Part shown: piece by piece, positions 16,029 to 24,335 of the stretch | Numbering within the stretch: position 1 is the stretch's first letter | Layout: each line of letters opens with the position of its first letter | Assembly (NCBI GenBank): GCA_902476645.1 | Contig: CABSEG010000017.1 | Location: 1 to 42,091, forward strand | Direction of reading: 5' to 3' | From: an uncultured Lachnospiraceae bacterium | GTDB lineage: Bacteria; Bacillota; Clostridia; Lachnospirales; Lachnospiraceae | Length of the DNA: 42,091 nucleotides | Program-made: the position numbers and the translations under genes | The notes under the pieces: generated by a model | The model's database searches: none | The model's input: only the letters and a program-made list of their open reading frames with translations | Told to the model about the DNA's origin: nothing

Positions 16029-16814
16029 TTACGCTCTCTTTTGATACGTTTTTTCCAATACATGAATCAGGGAATACAGGCCCATGGCAATTGCACACAG
16101 AATGACAATGCTCATGATCACCCAGTCCAGTTTAAATACCTGGCTACCATATATAATCAGATATCCAAGTCCGCTTTTCGCTCCAATAAATTCTCCAATG
16201 ATAACGCCCACCAGACAAAGCCCGATATTAACCTTCATAAGGCTGATGGTCATAGGAATGGTTCCTGGAAGAATTACTTTCAATAACACATCTTTTTTTG
16301 TTCCCCGCAGGGTATAAATCAGTTTGATCTTATCCTTGTCAACTTCCTGAAACCCTGTATACAGATTCAGAATGGTTCCAAAGATGGCCACTGACATTCC
16401 TGCCACGATGATGGTCCTTGTATTAGCTCCTAACCATACAATAAGCAGCGGGGCCAAAGCCGATTTGGGAAGGCTGTTCAAAACAACCAGATAAGGCTCT
16501 AATACTTCCGACATTCCAGTGCTCATCCACAGGCAAACAGCTACAAAAAGCCCCAAAAACACCACCAGCAAAAAACTGATTAAAGTTTCTGAAAGGGTGA
16601 TGCCCACATGCAAAAAGATGCTTCGGTCTAAGACCATGGACCAAAAAGTGGCAGGGCTGCTAAAGATAAATCCGTCAATCCACTCCAACCTGACCGCCAT
16701 TTCCCAGATAAAAAGAAAGAGAACCAGAATTAAGATCCTGGTCATGATTACAAGCTGTTTATGGCGCTTCATCTTTTTCAGAAAGGCGTTTTGCGTCTGA
16801 GACAGATTAGGCAT
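16029..16814 (-). CDS. NitT/TauT-type ABC transporter permease
   Basis: A 261-residue inner-membrane permease of the SsuC/TauC/ThiX class (BPD_transp_1 fold). About six hydrophobic segments; the loop SLPKSALAPLLIVWLGA with the following Gly-rich region is the ATPase-contact and signature area, and YTLRGTKKDVLLKVILPGTIP is the coupling (EAA) loop. I use the ATG at 16814, which has GGAG 10 bases upstream; an in-frame ATG two codons earlier is too close. It overlaps the ATPase stop by 8 bases. No substrate-binding protein gene is adjacent, so the substrate (typically a sulfonate, nitrate or a thiamine-precursor pyrimidine) cannot be named. Confidence 0.88.
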   Translation of the reverse strand: MPNLSQTQNAFLKKMKRHKQLVIMTRILILVLFLFIWEMAVRLEWIDGFIFSSPATFWSMVLDRSIFLHVGITLSETLISFLLVVFLGLFVAVCLWMSTGMSEVLEPYLVVLNSLPKSALAPLLIVWLGANTRTIIVAGMSVAIFGTILNLYTGFQEVDKDKIKLIYTLRGTKKDVLLKVILPGTIPMTISLMKVNIGLCLVGVIIGEFIGAKSGLGYLIIYGSQVFKLDWVIMSIVILCAIAMGLYSLIHVLEKTYQKRA

Positions 16815-17574
16815 GACCATTCAGCTCCTTCCATATCCGATTAAAATAATCCTTAAACTCCGGAGCGTTTCGGGATTTCATGGGTGTGCGATCCGGTATG
16901 GAGAAGGATATGGGAACAATGGCTTTGATCTTTGCCGGCCTGGCGGTCAATACGATGACCCGGTCTGCCACACTGATGGCTTCTGCCAAATCATGAGTGA
17001 CAAGAATTGCTGTTTTATGCTCCCTTCTGATGATAGAAGCTATATCATCGCAGACCGAAAGTCTGGTCTGATAATCCAACGCGGAAAAAGGTTCATCCAA
17101 TAACAGTAAGTCCGGCTCCAAGGCCAGAGTGCGTATTAATGCCGCTCTCTGACGCATGCCACCGGACAGCTCTGAGGGCTTTGCGTCCTTGAATTTGGAA
17201 AGCCCATAGTTTTTCAGCATTTTATCTACCATTTTCTTACTGCTCTTTGTAATTTTATTTTGAATCTCCAGGCCCAGTATCACATTTCGGTAAACGCTTC
17301 TCCACTCAAACAAGTGATCCTTTTGCAACATGTAACCAATATCAGCATGTGCATTTCGGATGTCCTTTCCATGCAGCAAAATGGTTCCGGCTTCCGGCTC
17401 CATCAGTCCGTTTATCATAGAAAGCAGCGTAGACTTGCCGCACCCGCTTGGTCCGACAATGGCAATAAACTCTCCGCTCTCTACCTGAAAGGATATATTC
17501 GATAAAGCATAAGTCTCACCACTCATGCTGTGATAGGCATAAGATACATTTTTCAATTCCAGTAGCGGTTGCAT
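16807..17574 (-). CDS. NitT/TauT-type ABC transporter ATP-binding protein
   Basis: A 255-residue ATPase of the SsuB/TauB class. All motifs are intact: Walker A GPSGCGKST (41-49), Q-loop in GYMLQKD, signature LSGGMRQR (136-143), Walker B LLLLDEP with D160/E161, D-loop SALD and switch H194. AGGGGG precedes the ATG. First gene of the ATPase-permease-queH operon. No convincing promoter could be placed in the 59 bases before it. Confidence 0.92.
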   Translation of the reverse strand: MQPLLELKNVSYAYHSMSGETYALSNISFQVESGEFIAIVGPSGCGKSTLLSMINGLMEPEAGTILLHGKDIRNAHADIGYMLQKDHLFEWRSVYRNVILGLEIQNKITKSSKKMVDKMLKNYGLSKFKDAKPSELSGGMRQRAALIRTLALEPDLLLLDEPFSALDYQTRLSVCDDIASIIRREHKTAILVTHDLAEAISVADRVIVLTARPAKIKAIVPISFSIPDRTPMKSRNAPEFKDYFNRIWKELNGHA

Positions 17575-17633
17575 AGAAACCCCCTATCATTCTTTTACTT
17601 TATTTTATGAGGGTTTTCTCAAATGGTGTGATT

Positions 17634-19694
17634 CTATATGCCATCTTTGCGCTTGTTGTGGTAAATCCTTTTATTGCTTCTCGTAAAAATTTTTGCTGTG
17701 GAGCTGTTGCTCTGTACCGCCACGTTGATCTTGTCTCCTTCCTGCAGACTGAGCCCCTGTACAAGCAAGGTATTGGGATCCAAATAGGTCGTTTCCACCA
17801 ACTCCCCGTTCACCTCTACCTTACAAGATTGCGTATAATTGCCTCCCTTTATATAGTAAGATTCCTCTGACATCTGCCGGACATTGGTCAGATAAATCTG
17901 TTTCAATCCTAACTTGAGCTTCTTTTTCTCATATGGAAACTCGCCCTCATATACGTATTGATCCCCATAAAGCATGTCGTACATCAGAGTCTGCATATCA
18001 ATCTGATATTGGGGACTACCCTGCATGGTCTGATGAAAGCGAAACATCGTACCTTCATGGATGCCAATGCGATTCATAACCTCGGCCATGGCCTGGTAGG
18101 CACAGAGATCTTTTTTCTGCCTTTTAAGCCCAATATTATCCCACATTACATATTTCGTTTTAAAAAGATCTCCGCTCTTTAAGTCCTCTTCCATCAATCC
18201 CATTGTGGGAAGATGATCTCCATACAGAAAGAGAACGGTGTCCTCCCCTCGCTCTTCTAATTCGGTAATTAATTCTTTTAGAAACTGATCCATCTCATAG
18301 AGCTGATTTGCATAGTATTCCCAGGCACAATTTTCCCCATCTGTCGCTGCCCCGGTAACCTTAATCTTGGGATACTCCAACACCGGCTCCGTAGGATATG
18401 CCCCATGGCCCTGTACGGAAACCGTAAATACAAAATCTTGCTGTTTGGTAGCATCCATGGCCTGAGTAATATATTTGATCAGATTTCTATCCTTCATCCA
18501 GCCACTGTAATTGATGTCATCCTGGGTGTCCATATATTCTTCAGAAATGAAGGTATCAAAGCCGATATTGCCAAATACCGTTCTTCTGCTATAAAAATTT
18601 GCCTCGTTATTGTGTATGGCGTGGGATTGATATCCAAGAGAGTCAAAGATATAGGCAGCGCTTTCCGCTGGCCCTTCCTTTAAAACCCCTTTATAGGGGT
18701 ACTCACCTGCTCCGAAAAAGCGCATACTCATCCCTGTGAGTGTTTCAAATTCTGTATTTGCTGTCCCTGCTCCCACCGAAGGAACCGTGTAAAATCCAGA
18801 ACTGTATTCTTTCATCAGAGAACGGAAATAGGGAATCGGATCTTCTGAAAACTTTAAAAAGCGTACCTGCGTGGGATCGAAAAAGGTCTCTAACTGAATA
18901 AAAATGACATTGGGCAAATCTTCCGTTTGGCTTTCCTTTGGTTTTCCCTCCGACTTCACAATCTGCTCAATCAAATTTTCATCGTATCCCGTCGGCTGGC
19001 TCACTCCGGTATCAAAAAAGGTCACGGAAAGACAGTAAGGAAATCCATAGTCCAGATAGGCGAAAGCAATATTTCCAAAATAGGTAGACAGCAATCTTTG
19101 CTGAAGCTCTATCTTTGTGGCTCCCGCAAAAAGCAGACAAGTTACAATCACCAGGGGAAGATTTCGCAGATAAGGAAGCTTTCCCCTATATTTAGGCCCC
19201 TTGATAAACATAGCAATCAATGCCAATATTAATAGCACCACAAAAAAGATAATCAGTGCCTCCTGCCAAACGGAAAAATACTTAGATACGACCCCAAGTC
19301 CCTCTGAAAAGAGCTTCAAATCAGACCCTGTAAAAGGAGTGACCCTCTTCGTTAACAATACGCCATTGACAATTCCCAGCAAAAGCCAGGCACTCCCAAT
19401 CAAGATGCGCAAAAAAGTTCTCCTTCGTACCAAAAATACAGGAAGTGTGGTGACAAACAACAAAAAGGAATTGTAGAGAAAGACCCAGGAACGCTCGAAT
19501 AAATAGTTCCAGGTATCCAAAAAAGATCTCCTGCAAATCCATTCAATGATAAAATATCCGCCCAGACACGCCAAGATATGCAGTAAAACGGCAAATCTGT
19601 TGCAAATGGCAACGATCTTTTCGTATTTAGGATTGGGAACAAACTCTTTTTTCGGCTTTTTTCTTCTATTTAATAACTGTGTCTTAATTTTCAT
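17634..19694 (-). CDS. LTA synthase family (sulfatase-fold) phosphoglycerol transferase
   Basis: A 686-residue membrane enzyme of the LtaS type, which builds glycerol-phosphate polymers on the outer face of the membrane. Five hydrophobic segments occupy about residues 35-195, followed by the extracellular sulfatase-fold domain: metal ligand Glu in NVIFIQLETFFDP (about 269), catalytic Thr in GAGTANTEFE (about 311, aligned to the T of GKTSDSEF in S. aureus LtaS), and YGDHLP. About 100 residues beyond the sulfatase domain form a C-terminal extension not present in the short family members. The ATG at 19694 has GGAGG 13 bases upstream, which is long; the frame is open 13 codons further but begins with TTG without a site. 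Confidence 0.88.
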   Translation of the reverse strand: MKIKTQLLNRRKKPKKEFVPNPKYEKIVAICNRFAVLLHILACLGGYFIIEWICRRSFLDTWNYLFERSWVFLYNSFLLFVTTLPVFLVRRRTFLRILIGSAWLLLGIVNGVLLTKRVTPFTGSDLKLFSEGLGVVSKYFSVWQEALIIFFVVLLILALIAMFIKGPKYRGKLPYLRNLPLVIVTCLLFAGATKIELQQRLLSTYFGNIAFAYLDYGFPYCLSVTFFDTGVSQPTGYDENLIEQIVKSEGKPKESQTEDLPNVIFIQLETFFDPTQVRFLKFSEDPIPYFRSLMKEYSSGFYTVPSVGAGTANTEFETLTGMSMRFFGAGEYPYKGVLKEGPAESAAYIFDSLGYQSHAIHNNEANFYSRRTVFGNIGFDTFISEEYMDTQDDINYSGWMKDRNLIKYITQAMDATKQQDFVFTVSVQGHGAYPTEPVLEYPKIKVTGAATDGENCAWEYYANQLYEMDQFLKELITELEERGEDTVLFLYGDHLPTMGLMEEDLKSGDLFKTKYVMWDNIGLKRQKKDLCAYQAMAEVMNRIGIHEGTMFRFHQTMQGSPQYQIDMQTLMYDMLYGDQYVYEGEFPYEKKKLKLGLKQIYLTNVRQMSEESYYIKGGNYTQSCKVEVNGELVETTYLDPNTLLVQGLSLQEGDKINVAVQSNSSTAKIFTRSNKRIYHNKRKDGI

Positions 19695-19734
19695 TTGTGA
19701 ATAACAACCTCCACTTTTGACTATGCCGTTCAAG

Positions 19735-19763
19735 ATTATATCACCCTGGTGGCTGGTTGTAAA
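19735..19763 (-). promoter_or_regulatory. Promoter of the LtaS-type gene
   Basis: TTTACA (19763-19758), 17 bases, TATAAT (19740-19735) on the minus strand, with a TG extension (TGATATAAT). It lies just past the ftsH stop. Confidence 0.75.
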
Positions 19764-19793
19764 ATAAATATTTTATAAAACCTCCCTTTTTAT

Positions 19794-21626
19794 CTATGCC
19801 TCCCCTGACTTTCTGTTTAAAATTTCCATAAATTCCTCACCTGTAATCGTCTCTTTCTCATACAGGAATTTTGCCAACTCATGCAGTTTGTCCATATGGC
19901 TGTTTAGCAAATTCCTGGCTTTCTCATGCTGCCTTTTTACCAGCGCAACTACTTTTTTATCCACATCTGCGGCTGTCTGTTCCGAACACATCAGAGAAGT
20001 GTCGCCTCCAAGATATTGATTGGATACGGTCTCCAGTGCCACCATATCAAATTCATCTGTCATGCCATACCTGGTTATCATGGCTCTGGAAAGCTTGGTA
20101 GCCTGTTCGATGTCATTAGAAGCACCTGTGGTAATAGAATGAAATACTAATTCCTCCGCAGCTCTTCCTCCGGTCAGTGTCGCAATTTTGTTTTCCATTT
20201 CCTCCTTTGACATAAGGTTTCGCTCACCCTCATCCACCTGCATGGTATATCCCAAGGCCCCGGAAGTCCTGGGCACAATGGTGATTTTTGTCACCGGCGC
20301 AGACGCTGTCTGAAGTGCTGCCACCAATGCGTGTCCCACCTCGTGATAGGCCACCGTCAGCTTTTCCTTATCCGATAAGACCTTATTCTTTTTTTGATAA
20401 CCGGCTATGACGATCTCAACGCTCTCTTCCACATCTCTTTGAGTCACAAATTTTCTTCCGTCCCGAACAGCCCGGAGCGCAGCCTCATTAATCATATTTG
20501 CCAGATCCGCACCGGAAGCTCCAGAAGCCATTCTTGCAATGGCATTAAAATCCACATCATCAGAAATCTTTACTTTTTTAGCATGTACGCGAAGAATGGC
20601 TTCTCTTCCCGCCAGATCAGGAAGCTCTACAGGAACCCGCCTGTCAAATCTTCCGGGTCTTAAAAGCGCCGGATCCAAAACATCCGGCCGATTGGTAGCC
20701 GCCAAAATGATGACACCCTTCTTTCCGTCAAAACCGTCCATTTCCGTCAAAAGCTGATTCAGGGTCTGCTCTCTCTCATCGTTTCCTCCAAGGCCACTCC
20801 CACTATCCCGTTTCTTTCCAATTGTGTCAATCTCATCAATGAACACAATACAGGGGGCCTTCTCCACTGCCTGCTTAAACAGATCCCGTACCTTAACAGC
20901 TCCCATTCCTACAAACATCTCTACAAATTCTGATCCGGAAATCGAAAAGAAAGGAACGGCCGCCTCCCCTGCAACCGCTCTGGCAAGTAAAGTCTTACCT
21001 GTTCCAGGAGGCCCCACCAGTAAAGCACCCTTGGGGAGACTGGCTCCGATCTGAGCGTACTTGGACGGGTTGTGTAAGAAATCCACAATCTCTGTCAATA
21101 CCTCCTTTGCCTCATCCTCCCCGGCCACGTCGGAAAATTTGATACCTGTGGAAGATTCCACATACACCTTAGCATTACTTTTTCCAAAGGTCAGCGCATT
21201 GGGACCTCCACCCATTTTCTGAGCCATTTTTTTATACAGGAACATTCCCACAAAATAAAACAATACTAATGGGAGAATCCAGGAGAGCACAAAAGACAAA
21301 ATGGGGGACATCTGTTCTGTGACATGTCTCGAAAATTTTGCTCCCGACTGGTCCAGCCGTTCTACAATATCAGGGTCTTCTAATCTACCTGTTTTATAGA
21401 TGCCAGGTTTTTCGTTTTTATCGGTAAATACAATCTCTTCATCCCCGATTTCCACCTCTCCTATCTGCTTTTGTTCCACCATATCCAAAAATGTGCCGTA
21501 ATCTACCTCACGGATCTTAGTTTCCAAAAGTCCTGGAAAGACAAACATATTCAGTAGCATCATGACCGTAACGACGATCAGACAGTAATACAAAATCGGT
21601 TTTTTCGGTGTTTTGGCTTCTTTCAT
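19794..21626 (-). CDS. ftsH: ATP-dependent zinc metalloprotease FtsH
   Basis: A 610-residue membrane AAA+ protease that degrades misfolded and regulatory proteins. Two membrane segments (about 11-31 and 108-131) flank an extracytoplasmic loop. AAA domain: Walker A GPPGTGKT (205-212), Walker B VFIDE (261-265), pore-loop region FVEMFVGMGA, arginine finger in RPGRFDRR. Protease domain: zinc site H428-EVGH432, with the third ligand Asp in ASNDIEQAT. The C-terminus is short after the protease domain. AAGGAGG precedes the ATG; an extended -10 promoter is visible upstream. Other ftsH copies may exist elsewhere in the genome. Confidence 0.95.
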   Translation of the reverse strand: MKEAKTPKKPILYYCLIVVTVMMLLNMFVFPGLLETKIREVDYGTFLDMVEQKQIGEVEIGDEEIVFTDKNEKPGIYKTGRLEDPDIVERLDQSGAKFSRHVTEQMSPILSFVLSWILPLVLFYFVGMFLYKKMAQKMGGGPNALTFGKSNAKVYVESSTGIKFSDVAGEDEAKEVLTEIVDFLHNPSKYAQIGASLPKGALLVGPPGTGKTLLARAVAGEAAVPFFSISGSEFVEMFVGMGAVKVRDLFKQAVEKAPCIVFIDEIDTIGKKRDSGSGLGGNDEREQTLNQLLTEMDGFDGKKGVIILAATNRPDVLDPALLRPGRFDRRVPVELPDLAGREAILRVHAKKVKISDDVDFNAIARMASGASGADLANMINEAALRAVRDGRKFVTQRDVEESVEIVIAGYQKKNKVLSDKEKLTVAYHEVGHALVAALQTASAPVTKITIVPRTSGALGYTMQVDEGERNLMSKEEMENKIATLTGGRAAEELVFHSITTGASNDIEQATKLSRAMITRYGMTDEFDMVALETVSNQYLGGDTSLMCSEQTAADVDKKVVALVKRQHEKARNLLNSHMDKLHELAKFLYEKETITGEEFMEILNRKSGEA

Positions 21627-21685
21627 GATGTCCTCCTTCTTGCGTCCTCATCTGAAATACAGGTGCTTGCTCCTTATTACCGCTC

Positions 21686-21694
21686 ATTATATCA
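21686..21694 (-). promoter_or_regulatory. Extended -10 box of ftsH
   Basis: TGATATAAT on the minus strand, about 60 bases before the ftsH ATG; no convincing -35 box at 17 bases. Confidence 0.5.
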
Positions 21695-21730
21695 CATCTT
21701 CCTTCGAATAAATATGAAATCCTACTGAAT

Positions 21731-21773
21731 TTTCCTAAAAATAAATAAACACAGGGGCATCAAGCTCCCTGTG
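21731..21773 (-). terminator. Terminator after the DUF2325 gene
   Basis: CACAGGG (21773-21767) pairs with CCCTGTG (21756-21750) on the minus strand, followed by TTTATTTATTTTT. The stem begins inside the last codons of the DUF2325 gene, whose stop lies in the loop. Confidence 0.75.
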
Positions 21774-22050
21774 CACATCGTTTCTCCAAAATTTCACACA
21801 ATGCCGCGCCGCTGCTTGTATGGCATCGCACAATCTCTGTATTGCTCCCCCTCGCTCCGTCCAAGGCTCTTCGAATCATTTTGTGTGAAACCGTATTTGT
21901 AAATAATACCAACAAATCCGGTCTTCCAATCTGCTTATCCAATCCGGCTGACATTTGTGTAAAAACTTTGGCCTTGCAGCGATAATTCTTACAGATCTTT
22001 TTATACTGACATACCATCCGGTCATGCCCACCTATAATGACAATACTCAT
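21760..22050 (-). CDS. DUF2325 domain protein
   Basis: A 96-residue cytoplasmic protein. It begins MSIVIIGGHDRMVCQYKKICK, and with KVFTQMSAGL, PDLLVLFTNTVSHKM and IVRCHTSSG it matches the DUF2325 family as I know it. The IIGGHDRM start looks like a Rossmann-like nucleotide or small-molecule site, and the repeated Cys and His could bind metal, but no function is established. AAGGAGGAG precedes the ATG. It forms a single-gene unit with a strong promoter, two palindromes in its leader and its own terminator, so it is probably tightly regulated. Confidence 0.85.
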   Translation of the reverse strand: MSIVIIGGHDRMVCQYKKICKNYRCKAKVFTQMSAGLDKQIGRPDLLVLFTNTVSHKMIRRALDGARGSNTEIVRCHTSSGAALCEILEKRCAQGA

Positions 22051-22065
22051 CGGACTCCTCCTTTT

Positions 22066-22122
22066 GTTAGATACAACTAACCCGTGGGTATCAAGAATGG
22101 TTAGTAAGAACTAACCATTCTT
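22066..22122 (-). promoter_or_regulatory. Two palindromes sharing GTTAG-N6-CTAAC in the DUF2325 leader
   Basis: Distal site: a perfect 13-4-13 inverted repeat at 22093-22122, directly adjoining the -10 box. Proximal site: GTTAG-ATACAA-CTAAC at 22066-22081. Both contain the same GTTAG-N6-CTAAC core, so a dimeric repressor binding twice is the simplest reading; the distal one could also fold as a 5' mRNA hairpin. The half-site recalls DtxR/MntR-family boxes, but the spacing differs, so the regulator is unknown. Confidence 0.65.
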
Positions 22123-22151
22123 ATTATACCGAATTTTCCATTTTTTGTCCA
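22123..22151 (-). promoter_or_regulatory. Promoter of the DUF2325 gene
   Basis: TGGACA (22151-22146), 17 bases, TATAAT (22128-22123) on the minus strand. The start site falls inside the palindrome at 22093-22122. Confidence 0.75.
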
Positions 22152-22159
22152 GTAAAATT

Positions 22160-22492
22160 TTAACTTTCCGGTATGCCATTATTTTTTTCTTCGTTTTTAA
22201 TCTCCCAATGAATCAGGAATGTAATCAATGCTCGTAAAATGATAATGCTGGCAACAATTAAAATCTCTTTCCATTCTCTGACTATGACTGTTCGAAGGAT
22301 TTCGCTGCCAATCTTAAACTCTAATCCCGTAGCCAGTCCCTTTGCCAATTCCAATCTTGTCTGAGTACTTCTGTGAATATAGTTCCAGATGCCTTTTACA
22401 CAGGCTATTAAAATAATAAGAACTCCAGTGTATTCAAACAGAAGGATCCCTCCGCTGATAATCTGCGCCAGCAACTCCTCCATAAATTTCAT
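22160..22492 (-). CDS. DUF1622 family membrane protein
   Basis: A 110-residue integral membrane protein. Hydrophobic segments near residues 9-33 and 73-94 flank a charged stretch with RLELAKGLATGLEFKIGSEILRTV, the pattern of DUF1622; the C-terminus is charged (EIKNEEKNNGIPES). Function unknown. The ATG follows AGAGGTAAG. It begins 18 bases after pepD and is probably co-transcribed with it. Confidence 0.8.
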   Translation of the reverse strand: MKFMEELLAQIISGGILLFEYTGVLIILIACVKGIWNYIHRSTQTRLELAKGLATGLEFKIGSEILRTVIVREWKEILIVASIIILRALITFLIHWEIKNEEKNNGIPES

Positions 22493-22510
22493 CTCTTACC
22501 TCTCGGTTCT

Positions 22511-23965
22511 TTATCCTTCGTGTATATTTTCCAGTACTTTTAACAAATAATCCCACATCCTGGCTGTGGAGGAAATGGACAATCGTTCTTCCGTTGTATG
22601 AATGTCCCACATCGTAGGTCCAAAAGATACACAGTCCAATCCCGGTATTTTTTCATAAAAAATGCCGCATTCCAACCCGGCGTGAATGGCTTTCACCTCC
22701 GGTTTCTCTCCAAAAAGCTCCTCATAGGTTGCTACCATAATTTGTCTGAGCCTGGAATCCTTTTTATACTCCCAGGCCGGATAATCTCCCTCCAACTCAC
22801 AGCTGCCTCCTAAAAATTCGGTCAGATATTGAATCTTTTGTGTCAGAGCCTCTTTTGCGCTTTTGACAGAGCTTCGAATACTGCATACCACATTACAGTT
22901 TTCTTCTCCCAGCTCCAAAATTCCCGGATTAATTGAAGTCTCCACCAAGCCCGGAATCTCACCACTCATCTTTTGTATCCCATAGGGAATCTGGACTAGA
23001 AAGAAGACCAGCTTCTGCTTACTGACAGGATCCAATACTTTCTGCTTTCGCTCCCCTTTTCTCTCTACACAGATCGATATTCCGTCATCTGTCCCACTGT
23101 ATTCCTGTCTGATGTCTTTCTGCAATGCCTTTGCCGTTTGCAACAGGATCTCCTCCTGAGAGGGTTCTACTATAAGTGAAGCAAATGTGGTTCTGGGAAT
23201 CGCATTATCCTTTTGACCGCCCTTTAGCGCTGCCAGTCCGTAATCTGCTTTTTGATCAAGGGAAAATAGAAAACGTCCCATCAACTTGTTGGAATTTGCA
23301 CGTATCTTATCAATTTCAGCCCCAGAATGCCCTCCCGTCAGGCCGTCAATCCTCACTTGATAACAGATACCTTCTTCTTCCACATAATGTACCGGAATCT
23401 GACTGGTAGCGGAAAGCCCCCCTGCGCAGCTGATCCAAAGATATCCCTCTTCTTCAGAATCCATATTGATGAGATAGCGCCCCTTTAAATCAGAAGTGTC
23501 CAAAGCTCCTGCTCCCAAAAGCCCCACTTCTTCATCCGTAGTAATCACCAGTTCCAAAGGCGGATGTTTCAGACTGCGATCCTCCATAATTGCTAACCCG
23601 TACGCCACCGCAATACCGTCATCTCCGCCCAGCGTTGTTCCGTCCGCAGTGATATCATCTCCGTCGATCTTCAGCACAAGTCCATCCTTTTCGAAATCAT
23701 GATCAGAACCGGGAATCTTTTCGCATACCATATCGCAGTGCCCTTGTAAGATCACGGTTGGGGCTTTTTCATATCCGGGTGAGGCTGGCTTTCTTATGAT
23801 AACATTATTACTCGCATCCTGTCTCCAAGAAAGCTTGTTTTTCTTTGCAAACTCCACGAGATAATCGCTGATTTCCCTCGTATGATAAGATCCATGGGGG
23901 ATATTGCAGATCTCTTCAAAGTAGTAAAACACCCTCTCAGGCTTTAATCCACTTAACACTGCCAT
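22511..23965 (-). CDS. pepD: Aminoacyl-histidine dipeptidase (peptidase M20C)
   Basis: A 484-residue cytosolic zinc dipeptidase releasing amino acids from X-His and other dipeptides. Typical motifs: VILQGHCDMVCE (first zinc His and catalytic Asp), DGTTLGGDDGIAVAYGLAIMED (bridging Asp), TTDEEVGLLGA (catalytic Glu and zinc Glu), the dimerisation/lid segment LTGGHSGAEIDKIRANSNKL, and the C-terminal HAGLECGIF and GPTMWDIHTTEERL. The ATG at 23965 has GGAGG 8 bases upstream and is preferred over an in-frame ATG five codons earlier that overlaps this site. Confidence 0.93.
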   Translation of the reverse strand: MAVLSGLKPERVFYYFEEICNIPHGSYHTREISDYLVEFAKKNKLSWRQDASNNVIIRKPASPGYEKAPTVILQGHCDMVCEKIPGSDHDFEKDGLVLKIDGDDITADGTTLGGDDGIAVAYGLAIMEDRSLKHPPLELVITTDEEVGLLGAGALDTSDLKGRYLINMDSEEEGYLWISCAGGLSATSQIPVHYVEEEGICYQVRIDGLTGGHSGAEIDKIRANSNKLMGRFLFSLDQKADYGLAALKGGQKDNAIPRTTFASLIVEPSQEEILLQTAKALQKDIRQEYSGTDDGISICVERKGERKQKVLDPVSKQKLVFFLVQIPYGIQKMSGEIPGLVETSINPGILELGEENCNVVCSIRSSVKSAKEALTQKIQYLTEFLGGSCELEGDYPAWEYKKDSRLRQIMVATYEELFGEKPEVKAIHAGLECGIFYEKIPGLDCVSFGPTMWDIHTTEERLSISSTARMWDYLLKVLENIHEG

Positions 23966-24000
23966 GTCACTGACCTCCATTACTAATCTGTTATATCGTT

Positions 24001-24029
24001 ACTGTACACTATTTAAAATCTTTTGTAAA
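24001..24029 (-). promoter_or_regulatory. Promoter of pepD
   Basis: TTTACA (24029-24024), 17 bases, TACAGT (24006-24001) on the minus strand. Confidence 0.6.
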
Positions 24030-24094
24030 GGCGGCTTTCTATTTCTTTTTTATTCCCGCTTTTTTGTATTTTTTATATTCTTTTTATTTTATTC

Positions 24095-24122
24095 TTGCAT
24101 TTTCGAGAAAATATGCTATAAT
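24095..24122 (+). promoter_or_regulatory. Promoter of tRNA-Ala
   Basis: TTGCAT (24095-24100), 16 bases, TATAAT (24117-24122) with a TGC extension, 10 bases before the tRNA. Confidence 0.75.
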
Positions 24123-24132
24123 AAGTGAGCAC

Positions 24133-24205
24133 GGGGCATTAGCGCAGTTGGGAGCGCGCCACACTGGCAGTGTGGAGGTCACGGGTTCAAGTCCCGTATG
24201 CTCCA
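24133..24205 (+). tRNA. tRNA-Ala (anticodon GGC)
   Basis: A complete 73-base cloverleaf: acceptor GGGGCAT/ATGCTCC with discriminator A, D-arm GCGC/GCGC, anticodon stem CCACA/TGTGG with loop CTGGCAG (anticodon GGC, reading GCC and GCU alanine codons), and T-arm ACGGG/CCCGT with TTCAAGT. The G3-U70 pair, the alanine identity element, is present. CCA is not encoded. It is a single plus-strand gene in an otherwise minus-strand region, with its own promoter and terminator. Confidence 0.96.
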
Positions 24206-24221
24206 TTTACAAAAGATAAAG

Positions 24222-24262
24222 AATGCCGGAAGTCTGAAAAATAAAGATTTCCGGCATTTTTC
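24222..24262 (+). terminator. Terminator after tRNA-Ala
   Basis: AATGCCGGAA (24222-24231) pairs with TTCCGGCATT (24249-24258), followed by a T-run. In the opposite direction the stem is followed by CTTTATCTTTT, so it may also serve the minus-strand HTH gene. Confidence 0.75.
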
Positions 24263-24335
24263 ACATCTTCTGAAAACCTCATAAAGGCTCTCTATTCTTA
24301 TCATCTTTCCCCTATTGGGCGCACATTTTTACCTT

